From: Tridacna crocea
Taxonomy: Eukaryota > Mollusca > Bivalvia > Cardiida > Cardiidae
Direction of reading: 5' to 3'
DNA: 64,000 nucleotides
Assembly (NCBI GenBank): GCA_943736015.1
Contig: OX031070.1
Coordinates: forward strand, 20,605,673 to 20,669,672
In this document: piece after piece, positions 19,851-31,600 of the stretch
Numbering within the stretch: position 1 is the stretch's first letter
Layout: each line of letters opens with the position of its first letter
Position numbers and translations under genes: made by a program
Notes under the pieces: generated by a model
Databases searched by the model: none
The model's input: the letters and a program-made list of their open reading frames with translations, nothing else
What the model was told of the DNA's origin: nothing

Positions 19851-20932
19851 TATTTTCGTCTGGTACGGAATTATACAGAGGTACCCAAAAGTCAACGAAA
19901 CAAATGAAGTGGTCTGCGCAACGAGTCTGTTGAGAGATTAGTTCGCACGAATTTCTAATTATCTTCACAGAGAATTAACTTTTATTATTCCCGGTAGAAT
20001 CCGGCGTCTCTATCTGTACTCGCCACTGCTAATCCCTCCTACGTCTCAACCGTTGTCTGCGCATGTCATATTCTTCGAAGATTCTACTTATCCGCTACGA
20101 CGCATCTCCCATCCCCCAATACTTGGGAAAAGTAGGGCTTTTACCGAAGCTATTAGCCTATTACCCAAGCATAGGTTACATGCTAGCCGATCATGGCTGA
20201 ATGAATCGCACCAGGTAGCGTTTCATTGAGTAAACGTTTATTTCATTTTGAAATTTAAAGTAACGGTTGTTGTTTTGAAAAATTAGTCCGCTTCTATACC
20301 CAAAATGCCGAAATTAGATAGATTTGTAGAATGCCATCTAGCGGAAGATAATGACGTCTCAACTTTTATCTTGTGACGTAGCTCTATAGGTATAGAGTGT
20401 CGCCATCTTACGTCGAAGATTCAGCCTGATTAGAATAATATCAGTACGTTAAAGTAACAATAAAGCCAAAATGTAAACAAAGCTGGTGTTGAAATACATC
20501 TGAACCATATAAAAGTACGGAAATTATTGTGAAGATGACAACCTTTCACTGTACGGTCGGTCCAAGTGTTAGTTGCTGACAAAGGAAATAATTTCAAAAC
20601 TAGGTTAAAACCTGCTAGGTAGCTTTGTTTTTTGTTTAGGTTTTGCCTTATTTTAAAATGTTTTTTTTCGACCAGCGATGAACATATGGCCCAACCACAC
20701 GATAACAGACTGTCATCTACACAATATTGTTCATACTTTTAAATAATGAGATTTGAATTAAGATGTATTATGTCATCTGCTTTGATACTTTGGCTTCTAC
20801 TGGGCCTTTGAATAGAGCATTTTTATCACAAGAAAAAAATAGAAGGTGGATATGATAGACCAAGATAAAAATGTCAACTACTGGTGTGGTGAATAGTCTC
20901 CGTAATCTCCATCAGAAATCGCCAATAGCGGG
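19851..20932. other. Non-coding region; copy 1 of a diverged duplicated segment
   Basis: The part from about 20440 to 20800 aligns loosely with 24660-25010 (shared GGTCGGTCCAAGTGT, CTTTTAAATAA). Here it carries CCATATAAAAG at 20506-20516, which reads as a TATA box, but no convincing exon follows. Positions 19851-20440 show nothing recognisable. Confidence 0.35.
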
Positions 20933-21161
20933 TTAACCCTTTACCCTATGAGGCATTTCTATGGTATCTCAAATTGGCCCTAAATAACTGAAAAGATGAA
21001 GCCATTTCTTTTGTGTGTATGACACCCTTTGATAGCATAGAAAACATTGTGACAAAAGGTGAAATTGCTTGTCACGAGCAACCTCACCTTTTGCCACATT
21101 GTTTTCCAAAGGGTCCTACAAGCAATGCGTAAAAATGGGTATCTATGGAGTGAAGGGTTAA
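20933..21161 (+). mobile_element. Family A relative with variant core
   Basis: TTAACCCTTTACCCTATGAG...GGAGTGAAGGGTTAA. The centre is GCTTGTCACGAGC and the arms read CATTGTGACAAAAGGTGA / TCACCTTTTGCCACATTG: a distinct subfamily. Confidence 0.7.
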
Positions 21162-21264
21162 GAGCTTGCATTTATAAAGCTTTTTTTGATGCCGAGTTAT
21201 GACTGAGGATACTGTCAGTTATACATGTTTTGAAGTTTTAGATTTATTATTTCTATGATGGGGT

Positions 21265-21301
<37 letters not shown>

Positions 21302-21828
21302 GTACAATAGGCCGAGATGCAGTGAGACTATAGCAAACGCTGATAGAATGAATATTGAAGTGTGTTGACCAGCGTCAATGGTAATTTACATTTCTGAATA
21401 GTATGGATTAGAAGGGATGCCGCCTGATCTTAAGGATAACTACCCCTAACTCATCGGTTAATACCGTGTAACATCGACGGATTTGTAAAGGCTATTCGGA
21501 CAGTATCGGCAGCTTCCGTCTTTTAATATGAGAGATTGAGGTTGAAGGCCTTAAATCCTGTAGAAGAAATAATGTCTTGCAAATGAATTTTTTGTCAATT
21601 TTTAGCCATTGTGCATATGCTTAGACCATTTGAACTGATACAGATTAGGGAGTGCAATACAATATTAACCATTCAATAAAATTATTATGCTTTATTACCC
21701 TTTTGACACAGTCATTCATATTTGGACGCAATCAATCATATTTGGACTCAATCAGTCATTCTAAAAAGTAATTTAAGAAAAGTAAAAAATAAACAGCACA
21801 CGTGTCTACAGCTTTTATCACTGAATAT
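21162..21828. other. Non-coding stretch with a (GA)n microsatellite
   Basis: (GA)n at about 21265-21301. A short segment near 21437-21540 (CTCATCGGTTAATACCGTGTAACATCGACG...) is repeated near 48492-48590 and marks a low-copy repeat. Confidence 0.45.
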
Positions 21829-21942
21829 ATGAGCCATGGTCTGGGAAAATGGTGCTTTATGAATCTGCGGACTATGAAGGCTGACCTCGGTTGATACTTT
21901 TTGCAGACGCATTAAGCCCCGTTTTCAAAGAGCATAGCTCAT
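21829..21942. mobile_element. Shortened family B element
   Basis: ATATGAGCCATGGTCTGGG ... CAAAGAGCATAGCTCAT ends with most of the interior missing. Confidence 0.6.
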
Positions 21943-22193
21943 AAACAGTAAGTAATAAAACATGCACTCAAATCCACTTACACCCCCCTTCACTCGTGTT
22001 GTATCATAAATAATGCAACAAATACAAATAGGCAGACGAATAAATAAAAATCAGTAGATCTAAATAAATATTTACAAGGCGACATGAAGACATTAAAATA
22101 TATACGAAAAAGTAATATTTATACTCATATTGATTCCTAGAATCGCTTTTATTTTGTCATCATTAAAATGAATTCATATATATTGAAAAAGGA

Positions 22194-22372
22194 CTAGCAT
22201 TCATCAACCATTTTAAATTGCATCCCTAGTCTAGATTAAAAAAAAAAAACAATTCCTGTGATTGGATAAACAATTTGATTTAGCCAATCAGATTTTTTTT
22301 TGTGAAATATTGAAAATTCTTTGGCATTAAACTATGAACACGATTTAGAATGGTTTTTGAATACGAGTCAGA
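22194..22372. mobile_element. Degenerate family F element
   Basis: 'TAGCATTCATCAACCATTTT', centre 'GTGATTGG..TTTAGCCAATCAG' and end 'TTTTTGAATACGAGTC'. Confidence 0.5.
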
Positions 22373-22498
22373 TCGCAACAAGCATGTACACCAAATGTAA
22401 GGTCCATCCAAACATTCACAGACATTCATTTAAATAGATATATTACAAGACGTGCGGAAAAAAAGTAAAAAAAAAAATAGCATTTACTTTTTATCCAT

Positions 22499-22648
22499 TT
22501 AATTCTTTATGAGACGACAAATTGAGAGCATGTCTGAAAAAGGCCGCTAAAATGGGCAAAAAAAAGTTCTTGAAAAATATAGAAACATATTGGAAAAAGC
22601 CTCTTTCTCAGGTTCCTGTAAACTTAGGAATGTACGGTGTATGGTTAA
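22499..22648. mobile_element. Degenerate family A copy without core
   Basis: TTAATTCTTTATGAGACGAC ... TGTATGGTTAA; the central palindrome is deleted. Confidence 0.4.
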
Positions 22649-23269
22649 AACACCTTTAGAGATTTTATAGTCATCAGTCGTACACTGAATAGCACGTTAT
22701 TTGCTCACTTCAAGTATGTTCAAGCACAACGCATTAACAATGTATGGATTATGATGTTGCAGTGACTTTCCTGATGCTTGTACATCTACATATCTATATA
22801 TATTTTATACTAAGGCAATAGATAAAAGAAAACATGAATTAAACAATATCAGTAATTAAATTTTCAGTCTTTCATTTTAAATATAATATCATCCTCTACA
22901 CTTATTAAGGTTTTTTGTAAGATCTTTCATTGTACATTATCTCCGCACTAATGAAATGTATTTACATGTATTGTGTTTATGTCCATACTGACGTGTGTAA
23001 TATTATTATGTATGTCGACGATGAACCTTATGTGTTCAAGTCGTTTTTCTGAATAAAATCTGTTCTGTTCTGTATATATATTTGCTACGAGTTGCATAGA
23101 AACCTTTGATAGCTTGCGAGTCTGAAGTACAAGCAAAAAGTCAAAAGTTCCTATACACAGAGAGAATCAAATAAAAGCATTAAGAAGGTAACTACATCAT
23201 TATACGTGACTCAAAGGCCATCTTTTCTTTCCTTTTTGAGTGAGTTTTCTTTGTGACATTTGTACTTGT
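22649..23269. other. Non-coding stretch without recognised features
   Basis: AT-rich DNA; no exon with plausible splice sites was noticed on either strand. Confidence 0.35.
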
Positions 23270-23580
23270 ATCGATAAGACGCTTTTACCTTTTCGACGAA
23301 ATGATTACCATGTCAACGAAGCTGACTGATACTATGTTGGTGAAACGGATACATTTTTGCCCACAAAATGCTGCATTGGTTTCCTCGACATGATATACGT
23401 TTCACCGACAAGGTATCTTGTCGCCGAAACGTATAACTTGTCAAAACGAATATCTGATCGACAAAGCTGATATCTTATGTTATAGACAGAATTGGTGCTG
23501 TGTTTACAAAATTGATACATTGTCGACGAAACTTATATCTTGTCGACCACTCCAATATCTTGTCGCTTTTAAACAAAATG
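23270..23580. repeat. Degenerate minisatellite, unit about 20 bp (TATCTTGTCGACGAAACTGA-like)
   Basis: At least ten units recur: TTTTCGACGAAATGA, CATGTCAACGAAGCTGA, CTTGTCGCCGAAACG, CTGATCGACAAAGCTGA, CATTGTCGACGAAACTTA, TCTTGTCGACCACTCC. Spacing drifts around 20 bp. Confidence 0.65.
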
Positions 23581-23792
23581 CGAGCTATGCAAATGAGTTG
23601 ATAAAAATGGATAGAAATTAAAACTAGTCATGCTAAAGTTTCTCAAACTACACAATGAAAAAAAAAAAAGTTAAAGATTTGTAAATATTGTGTCGGACTT
23701 GTTCCTTTGGTGAAGTTGTCATCTCAACTGACACAGACAACTTAACCGAAAGAACTCGCCCGATATAACAAATCTCATACATACATGTATTT

Positions 23793-23930
23793 GAGCCATG
23801 CTCTTTGAAAAGGGGGCATTTACTAAAAGTATTGACTTAGGTCAGCCTCTGCAGTCCGTGCAGACTGACCTGAATAAAACGTTTTGGTGTTTGTCAAATT
23901 CCTGCAAGGTCCAAGGTTTATTTTACAATA
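23793..23930. mobile_element. Family B half element
   Basis: GAGCCATGCTCTTTGAAAAGG, then hairpin AGGTCAGCCTCTGCAG; it stops near a fragment of family C that begins at 23939. Confidence 0.55.
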
Positions 23931-24028
23931 ATAATAATTGGAGTGCAACACATGAAAAGGTGCATTCGGACATTTGCGTAATGAGTCACATATATTTATA
24001 TACAAGTCCTATAACCTATATTACTTAC

Positions 24029-24299
24029 ATATGGAGTGAAACACGCGAAAAGGTGCATTCGAACATTTGCGTAAAGTGTCGTCCCGGATTAGCCTGCGCA
24101 GTCCGCGCAGGCTAATCCGACACAGCACTTTACGACTACATTAGATTTTGTGCTACAGTAGACTTGTGTAAAACAGAAAATTACATAAAATCGGAAAGTG
24201 CCGTTTCGGATTAGCCGGTGCGGACTGCACAAGCTGATCCGAGACGACACTTTACGCAAATGTCTGAATGACCCTTTTCCCGTGTTGCAAGCCATATAG
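24029..24299. mobile_element. Family C palindromic element, complete
   Basis: TATGGAGTGAAACACGCG / CCGTGTTGCAAGCCATATA; two hairpins (about 24091 and 24212) and ACATTAGATTTTGTGCTACAG in the middle, as at 9671. Confidence 0.75.
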
Positions 24300-24356
24300 T
24301 ATTTATACATAAGCGAAGGCCATGTAAAGAGAAAGACAATAATTCAGACAGACAGA

Positions 24357-24585
24357 TTAACCCATTACCACATAATCCCTACTTTTGACGCCCCTGAGAA
24401 AGAAGCCTATAGAAAACATTGTGGGAAAAGGAGAAAATGCTGGTAACCAGCATTTTCTCCTTTTCCCACAATGTTTTCTACCCTTCCCAAAACAAATTTC
24501 AAATTTTCAGTCACTTTTATTTTGTCGTCTGCAAATGCTTTCAATTTGGACCACTCTAAAATTTTGTCGTTTGGTAATGGGTTAA
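24357..24585 (-). mobile_element. Family A hairpin MITE, near consensus
   Basis: TTAACCCATTACCACATAATCC...TCGTTTGGTAATGGGTTAA with a perfect core. Both sides carry CAGACAGACAG, a short pre-existing repeat. Confidence 0.85.
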
Positions 24586-24659
24586 CAGACAGACAGATTA
24601 TCATAGCGACAGGGTATGAATAAAGAGAAAGAGGATTAGTGCGTGTAGCTTCTGTCTTA

Positions 24660-25010
24660 AAGGCTCAACAGCGACCAAAACATTGCAAGTAATGAAACGC
24701 ATTCAAATGTGAATCATACCATTTACGAGTATGGAAAATATTGTGAAGGCGACACTCTATTTATATGTGGTCGGTCCAAGTGTAAGTATCTGAAAGAAAA
24801 ATGAATTTCAGAATCAGGCGAAAAGTAAACAAAAAGATAAATTGCAACATTTCACCTGGTTTTAAAATTAATTTTCCATACTAGCGACTAACAATTCAAC
24901 GGCCGGTACAATAACATATTGTCACATTCACAATAATTTCCTTACTTTTAAATAACTTACATGCATGTATACGATTTAAAATTAAGTGTATTTTAACACC
25001 CAAAATGTTT
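24660..25010. repeat. Copy 2 of a diverged duplicated segment
   Basis: Aligns with 20440-20800 through ATATTGTGAAGG, GGTCGGTCCAAGTGTAAGTAT and CTTTTAAATAA. It lacks the TATAAAA of copy 1. Confidence 0.4.
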
Positions 25011-25019
25011 CTTTTGGTA

Positions 25020-25190
25020 GCGCACCAAACGTCAAAATTCTCCTAACGTTACAAAATTAAAAGTATTTGCAGACGTCAAAATGAATATGATTCAATTTTA
25101 ATTTTTCGGAAGTGTAGAACACATTGTGGAAAAAGGAGCAAGTGCTGGTTACCAGTATTTTCTCCTATTTCTACAATATTTTCATATATG
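25020..25190 (+). mobile_element. Degenerate family A copy
   Basis: AAAAGTATTTGCAGACGTC, CATTGTGGAAAAAGGAGC and GCTGGTTACCAGTATTTTC remain. A second, weaker remnant lies at about 25295-25480. Confidence 0.5.
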
Positions 25191-25667
25191 TTATTTCTTG
25201 AGGTAGGTGCAAGTCGGAAATGTGTGTTAAATATATAGTTAACGCTAACGGACGAAAAAAAACACTTTCAACTCGTCCTTTTTGAATAGATTAGGAGGTC
25301 GAAATATTTAATGTCACTCAAATAATGATATTTGTCCGTGAAAAGATAGAAAACATTGTGGTGGAAGAAGAGAATGTTAGTTGTCAGCCTTTTGTCTTTT
25401 CCCATATTGCTTTTAAGATATATAATTTCTTTCCTCAGGGTGGATAAAGGACGAGATTGTTTGGTATATAGTAAATCATTAAATCATTAAATCATTAAAA
25501 ATGCCTTGTAACAAGTAGGTTAAAGAGAGTACCAAAGTAACAATACAACTATGCAATAAAGCCTAACAATTCTTGTTAAATAAAGGGTACTGTTTATCCA
25601 TCATAGAGCTAGCTTAAATAATTGTTGGATTTAACTTAAAATTGTGTATCAAAGGGTTATACCCCTA

Positions 25668-26555
25668 TTCCACTGGCGGCGATTCCATTATGCTTCGAAA
25701 GTTTGGTGAAAACGCCATGAACCGTAGGAGAAAGGTAACAGTGCAGTAGAAACGCATTGATCGCAGTAGTACCGTATCGGAAGCTTCGTGATCGCCACTT
25801 TTAATCCCATTCAAATGAGTGGCTATTTAGCTATGCTTCAAAATTTTGCTGAAGACGCCGTGAATCGGAATAGCAACAATGCAATAGAAACGCCTTGAAC
25901 GTAGTAGAAGCGTACCGAAAGCTTTAATATGGCCACTTAAAAGCACTTCTTTTGATCTTACCCAAAATTCACGTAGCGGGATCGCCGTGAGGTCAAGGTG
26001 CCATTAAAGTATAGTAAAAGCGTAGCGAAACAGAAATGGTGAACACGGCATTGTCTTAGCCGAGCGCGAGTAACGTATGCAAAAACAGTGCATAGTAGCA
26101 AAAAGCAGCACCAATTCATATCAATCTCTATCTTTCATAGCCTTAACTGGAGCATAGCAACTACTGCAATATTACCTATTTCCTTCGAAGGCCGATGATC
26201 AACTGCTGCCAAAGCATTTTAATCGCGGATTCTATATAGAAATATTTCTAAAGCGCAGTAGAAGCGAAGCTCCTGCGCATAGGTAGTAGCAAGGTCGCAA
26301 CAGCAACGTAGTAAGCCTGAAATATCATGTATTGAAAGCGTATAAGAAGCGTATTTGAAACGCCATAGAAGCGCAACAACGGCGTGACAAGGTCGTGACC
26401 AGCGCAGCAAGATCGTGATGGAGCATATTGTAAGCGTACTGGAAAAGCTTAAGTCCAAACATGTTGCACATGTCGGCACTTCTGTGGCTATTCGGAAAAT
26501 AGTAGAAAAGCGCAATGGAATCGCCGCCCAGTAGAATGTGGGTGGTATAGAAACA
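25668..26555. mobile_element. Unclassified inverted-repeat element, about 0.9 kb
   Basis: Left end CCCCTATTCCACTGGCGGCGATTCCATT pairs with right end AATGGAATCGCCGCCCAGTAGAATGTGGG. A TATA flanks each side. The interior is rich in GTAG(A)AGCG and GCGTAGCGAAA words and has no transposase-like frame, so it is non-autonomous. Confidence 0.6.
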
Positions 26556-26870
26556 GTGCATCAGTAACAATATATATATAGACAAGGGATAACAATTCTT
26601 GTTATTTACAGGGTAGTCTACAAATTAATTTGAAATATCAGTTTTTTTTTTAATCTGAGAAAAACGAGGAAATAAATACCTAACAATCAAGTTAGGCTTG
26701 TATATACTGAACGTCCTAAAATCTTTCTACTACTAAATTTTAATTTGCTGTATTAGATGAATTTTAATCTGCTGATTTTCTTAAACTCAAAGACAAATTA
26801 TTTAACTCTTTACCAAACGACAAAACTTCAGGTTGGTCTAAATTGAAAACTTATTCTACGAATAACAAGC

Positions 26871-27099
26871 TTAACCCTTTCCCATACAATCCCTGGTTTT
26901 TACGGGTCTGGAATAGTAGCCTTCTGAAAACATTGTGGGAAAAGGAGAAAATGCTGGTAACCAGCATTTTCTCCTTTTCCCACAATGTTTTCTACCTTAT
27001 CATAGACAGAAATCATCTTTTCAGCAAGAGTTGAATTGTCGTCTGCAAATGCTTTCGATTTGGTCTTGTCCAAAAGTTTGTCGTTTGGGAAAGGGTTAA
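26871..27099 (-). mobile_element. Family A hairpin MITE inserted in another copy
   Basis: TTAACCCTTTCCCATACAATCC...TCGTTTGGGAAAGGGTTAA; perfect core palindrome. It interrupts the older copy at TTAA. Confidence 0.85.
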
Positions 27100-27207
27100 A
27101 CGATGATTTTTGTATGGTAGAAAATATTATGGTTGACAACATTGTTTAGAAAGGAGTAAATGCCGGTTGCAAGCATTTTCTCCTTTTCCAAGTTTTCACA
27201 TGTATGT

Positions 27208-27213
27208 TTTATT
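27208..27213 (-). promoter_or_regulatory. Possible poly(A) signal of gene 3
   Basis: First AATAAA noticed on the minus strand after the stop, about 400 nt downstream, inside an old family A copy. Confidence 0.25.
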
Positions 27214-27441
27214 AGACTCATTGAAAATCGAAATGTATGAGAAGAGGTTGATTGGTAAGTCGTTCTGTTTCACCTCATTTGTGCGCTGAAAGATCAAAGT
27301 ATTTCAACCAATCAGAAGACAATATTGAATCAATGCGAATAAGTAAATTGAGACATACCTAAAAATACCTTTCGAATAGCAAAATTTGAGTTTTTACAAT
27401 TTAGTTGAAATTTTTATGTTAGGGATTTAGCAGGAGAGGGG

Positions 27442-27587
27442 TTAACCCGTTACCACACAGCTAAAATTTTAGACCCATTCAAATTGGAAGCATTTGCACT
27501 AGAAAATTTCAAAGTAATCCAAATGGTACAATTTTGCTTTTTCTCCTTTCCCACAATGTTTTCAAAAGGCTTCTACCTCAGGGTTAA
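27442..27587 (+). mobile_element. Family A copy lacking the left half of its hairpin
   Basis: TTAACCCGTTACCACACAGC to CTCAGGGTTAA; the right arm is present and the left arm missing. It sits about 30 nt beyond the stop codon of gene 3, so it is probably part of the 3' UTR. Confidence 0.65.
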
Positions 27588-27618
27588 TACACAGGTTATG
27601 GATAAAATCTCAATAGTT

Positions 27619-28617
27619 TTACGGTGACCTCAAAGTATGCCAAAAAGAAGTTAATAACATAAGCCCTAGAAAACAGTTCGTAATGTAAACTGTTGTAGCG
27701 TCGCTTGAACTCCCCGCGGACACACTACTGACAGGTTTACTCGGGGTCGGGAAGATCTCTCCAGGATCTGTTGGATAGATTATATCTTTTTCTAAAGGTG
27801 TAGAAACAGTGGTGGTCGTCGTTATAACGTGTGCAATATTCGGACAACGCCGAGCCGGATACTTGGGCATGATTAATTTCTTGTTTGGTTGTAAATGGCC
27901 GTTCTCTACGGCTTCAATGGCTACTTGGTTACAATTCGAAGCGTCTATGATATACACCACAGGTATTTCTTCCTTTCCATCGCTTTCGAATAGAAACACC
28001 CAACACATATATTCCTGGTGCGCATGCAAGGTGCGCGTTAGAACCGCGTGCTTGCTCTCGTCTTGAGGAAATATCGCGAGACATCGGTATTCTCGAATGC
28101 GCACATGCTGGTTCTCGCCTGTGCAATTCCAAGGATTCTCAATGATAGATTTTGGATGAAAACTGCTATTGTAATATAAACACGAGTCGCACTCGTCTCC
28201 CTTAGTATAGAGTTTACTGTCACGAATACCTCGCCATCGACTCAGTTCGCAATCGACGGCGTGGTGATGATGTTCTGCATCAACGAGAATCTTGGTGGGT
28301 TTTTCATTTATTTGTTTGCCGAGAAGTAATTTGTCTTTGGTGTTTGGTTTGAACTGCTTTTCCTTGCACACAACTTCTTTAAGACTCTCCCTGTTCATAT
28401 CGCTGACGGGCCAACTTATCCGGTTTCCAAGACGATATTCTATTGTTGATGACGATGGTTTGTTGACCTGCAAGCAGGCAAAACGGGGAAAGCAGCCATT
28501 GTCGAATGTTTGTAGCAGCATGGTATCATTCTCAAAGTTATGCCCTTCTTTTTCAAAACATTGGAACCGCCCAGCTTCTGTAAGGCTCACTCCGTAATAG
28601 GTAATGTTGATAAACTT
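27619..28617 (-). CDS. Gene 3 exon 2 (C-terminal half)
   Basis: A long pyrimidine tract ending TGTATTTCCAG is the acceptor; the exon opens AAG TTT ATC (KFINITYYG) in phase 0 and ends in TAA at 27619. Residues before KFINI in the longer open frame are the translated pyrimidine tract and are not coding. It holds the rest of the second C-x-F-P domain, a cysteine-rich region, the Ser/Thr/Pro stalk and the hydrophobic tail. Confidence 0.8.
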   Translation of the reverse strand, partial: KFINITYYGVSLTEAGRFQCFEKEGHNFENDTMLLQTFDNGCFPRFACLQVNKPSSSTIEYRLGNRISWPVSDMNRESLKEVVCKEKQFKPNTKDKLLLGKQINEKPTKILVDAEHHHHAVDCELSRWRGIRDSKLYTKGDECDSCLYYNSSFHPKSIIENPWNCTGENQHVRIREYRCLAIFPQDESKHAVLTRTLHAHQEYMCWVFLFESDGKEEIPVVYIIDASNCNQVAIEAVENGHLQPNKKLIMPKYPARRCPNIAHVITTTTTVSTPLEKDIIYPTDPGEIFPTPSKPVSSVSAGSSSDATTVYITNCFLGLMLLTSFWHTLRSP

Positions 28618-31600
28618 CTGGAAATACAGAAAAAAAAAGGAATCTCCAGTAAGACATTTCTGACTATGCAAACTTTCAAATTGCTGGTGCTTTTTCTGTT
28701 CACGGGCGAAAGTCAAGTCAAAATATTTTTGGCGCTGGCTCTCTAGTTTGTATTAGCCATTTACCAAACAACCCCTAGTTTTAAAGAACCCGAAAAAGAA
28801 AGCTTTTGAAACATTGTAGGAAAAGGAGAAAATGCTGGTGACTAGCATTTCCTTCTTCCCACTCTGTGTTTTTTTTTTTTTCTACTCAGTCAAATCTATT
28901 ATTTGTGCCCCATTTGCTATATATGTCTTTTGGAAATTCTTCTAAGTTGGATGCTTCTAAAATATTGTCATGTGGTAAAGAGTTAAACGTCTTAGCGTGC
29001 CTTAGACAGATGAAAAGGAAGTGTCAGTATTTGAAATTAGCCTACTCATCACAACCTGTCGAATTACGCCTACCTATTTTGATCTAATAGAGAAAAATCT
29101 AAACTTAAAACTTAGATGGAAAGATAGATAGAACATTCAGACTGTGTGGGTAAAATTTTATAAAGTTTTATCAAAAGGAATGCGATTTTCTCTTTACTTC
29201 TTCGATTTTTACGTAAATAAAACCGGCATATTAAGTCACTAAAAGGTCCTAGACTTTAGTAAAACGAGCCTGATTTGCAGGAATGTTTAACATATCACAG
29301 AACAGTAACAAACCTAGATCAAGCTGCACTTTTCACACTGTCTGTGTTTAAATTGTTTTCAAAGCACCTGAAGGCTTTTTAGCCTTTCAAGTATTAAAAC
29401 CCTTTAAGTGTTAAAGGTAAAATGAATGTTTTCCCAAGTCATTCTCGGTTTGATATTTATTTTCTATGCATGGAGGACTATTTCATGATGATGACCGGTT
29501 TAGTTTCCAGAGGAAACAGCACTAACGTTATTGCAATGTATACTATGTTGGCCCTAAAATATTTATTTTAACCCTTTACCAAATAATCCCTGGTTTTTAC
29601 GACCCTGAGATAGAAGCCTTTTGAAAACATTGTGGGAAAAGGAGAAAATGCTAGTAACCAGCATTTTCTCCTTTTCCCACAATGTCTTCCACCCTTCTGA
29701 AAACAAATTTCATTTTTTAAGTTAGATTTATCTAGTCGTCTGCAAGTGATTTCAAGTTGTACCAGTCTAAAATTTTGTCATTTGGTACAGAGTTAAACAA
29801 CCTGTACATTGTAAACTGTAAACCTACTTGAAAATGCATATAATTGCAGAGAATGTTTATATTTTATTAGGAAGCACCTTAAAGTCCCGTTTGATGATGG
29901 TGGGTCAGAGGTCCAGATAAGAGAGAGTGATGGTTTTCTGAGGTCAATATTTCTCTTCGAAACCCTATGTTATGGGTACTCATTAGAATCGTCTAGGTGA
30001 CACGATGCTAATGAGTACCCCCAACATAGGGTTAAGTGGAGAATAATTAATATTTTCATATTTGAAATCCAAAACATGCCCTCTGTCTGGAGCTCTCTGA
30101 GGGATTCAACACATCAGACAGAAATTATCGACACGGGAACTCGAACATGTAGATTGTAAATATAGATCATAAGTCGACCTTATTTGCTGATGCTCTGATT
30201 TGTCAAACTGAGTCACTCAGAAGATTTTTTACATTTTATTTATTATTTCAGTTATTTGTTTCTACGTCATGAAATGCCATGTCATGGAAAAAAAAAGGGG
30301 GGGGGGGGGCTAAATATACAATTTCATCATGGACAAATGACCATCTGTTTGTCTGTTTTTTTTCCGGACAGATATCTTTTAAATTTTAGGGGGAAAATGG
30401 GAATTCATACAGGCGTCCCGTATGATGTCTTCGGATTTTTTTTTTCATATTCAATATGGGATCACAGAAAAAGGGGACTTCGGGTAAATTTCCATTATGG
30501 ATCAATATCATTTTAAATCAAAATTCTTTACGAAATCTGATGAAACTTCATACATTTGTACCTTATGATAGTCCGCCAATATCATTATTTCACCACTTTT
30601 CAGTACTGTTGTGTCATGGGAAAAGGCGGCGTATATTTTCATTATGGAACAATATCTGTAATTAAACTTCATCTTTTTGAAGCCACAGAGAATAGTTATT
30701 TGTGCTTATTTCATGAAATGCTGTGTCATGAAAGAAGGGAGCTAAATGTGTAATTTCATCATGGACCGATGAACGTTTCTTCGTCTGTCGGACAGATATC
30801 TTTAAAAAATCCGACACAAAAACTAATACAAATTCATACACGTGTTCCTGACGATGTCCGCCGATATTTGTTTTTACTTTTTAGCTCACCTGAGCACGAA
30901 GTGCTCAGAGTGAGCTATTGTGATCACTCGGCGTCCGTCGTCCGTCCGTCCGTCGTCCGTTCACATTTTCTTGTTTACACTCTAGCATCTACAAATATCA
31001 AGAAATCAGCACCAAACTTGGTCAAAGTGTGTATGACCATAAGATCTCGGATGAGTTATGATTATGGGTCAAATCGGACCTGAACATCTGGAGTTATTTG
31101 CCCTTGAATTAAGAAAATTGCTATATTTCACTTTGTTTACACTCTAGCATCTACAAATATCAACCAATTAGCACCAAACTTTGTCAAAATATATATGACC
31201 ATAAGATCTCGGATAAGTTCATCGGACCAGAATGACCGGAGTTATTTGCCCTTGAATTAAGAAAATTGCTATATTTGACTTTGTTTTCACTCTAGCATCT
31301 ACAATTTTTAACCAATTGACACCAAACTTGGACAAAATATACATGACCATAAGATCTCGGATGAGTTTGATTATGGGTTTAATCGGACCAGAACAACTGG
31401 AGTTATTTGCCCTTGAATTCGAAAAATTGCTATATTTTATTTTTGTTTACACTCTAGCATCTACAAATATCAACCAATCAGCACCAAACTTGGTCAAATT
31501 ATATATGATCATAAGATCTCGGATGAGTTTGATTATGGGTCTCATCGGACCAGAACAACCGGAGTTATTTGCCCTTGAATTAGAAAAATCGCTCTTTTTG

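Larger units (their letters stand above)
26802..27255 (+). mobile_element. Old family A copy split by a younger copy
   Basis: Left part TTAACTCTTTACCAAACGAC up to ATAACAAGC; after the insert it resumes GATGATTTTTGTATGGTAG and contains GCCGGTTGCAAGC. The right TTAA end has eroded. Confidence 0.7.

Noticed and set aside
20701..20730. Third copy of the inhibitor exon 3 (TTGTGTAGATG on the minus strand)
   Set aside because: Only about a dozen bases match HCVDG; no cysteine pattern, acceptor or frame surrounds it.
23270..23580. CRISPR array
   Set aside because: Units are degenerate, adjacent and without unique spacers of constant length.
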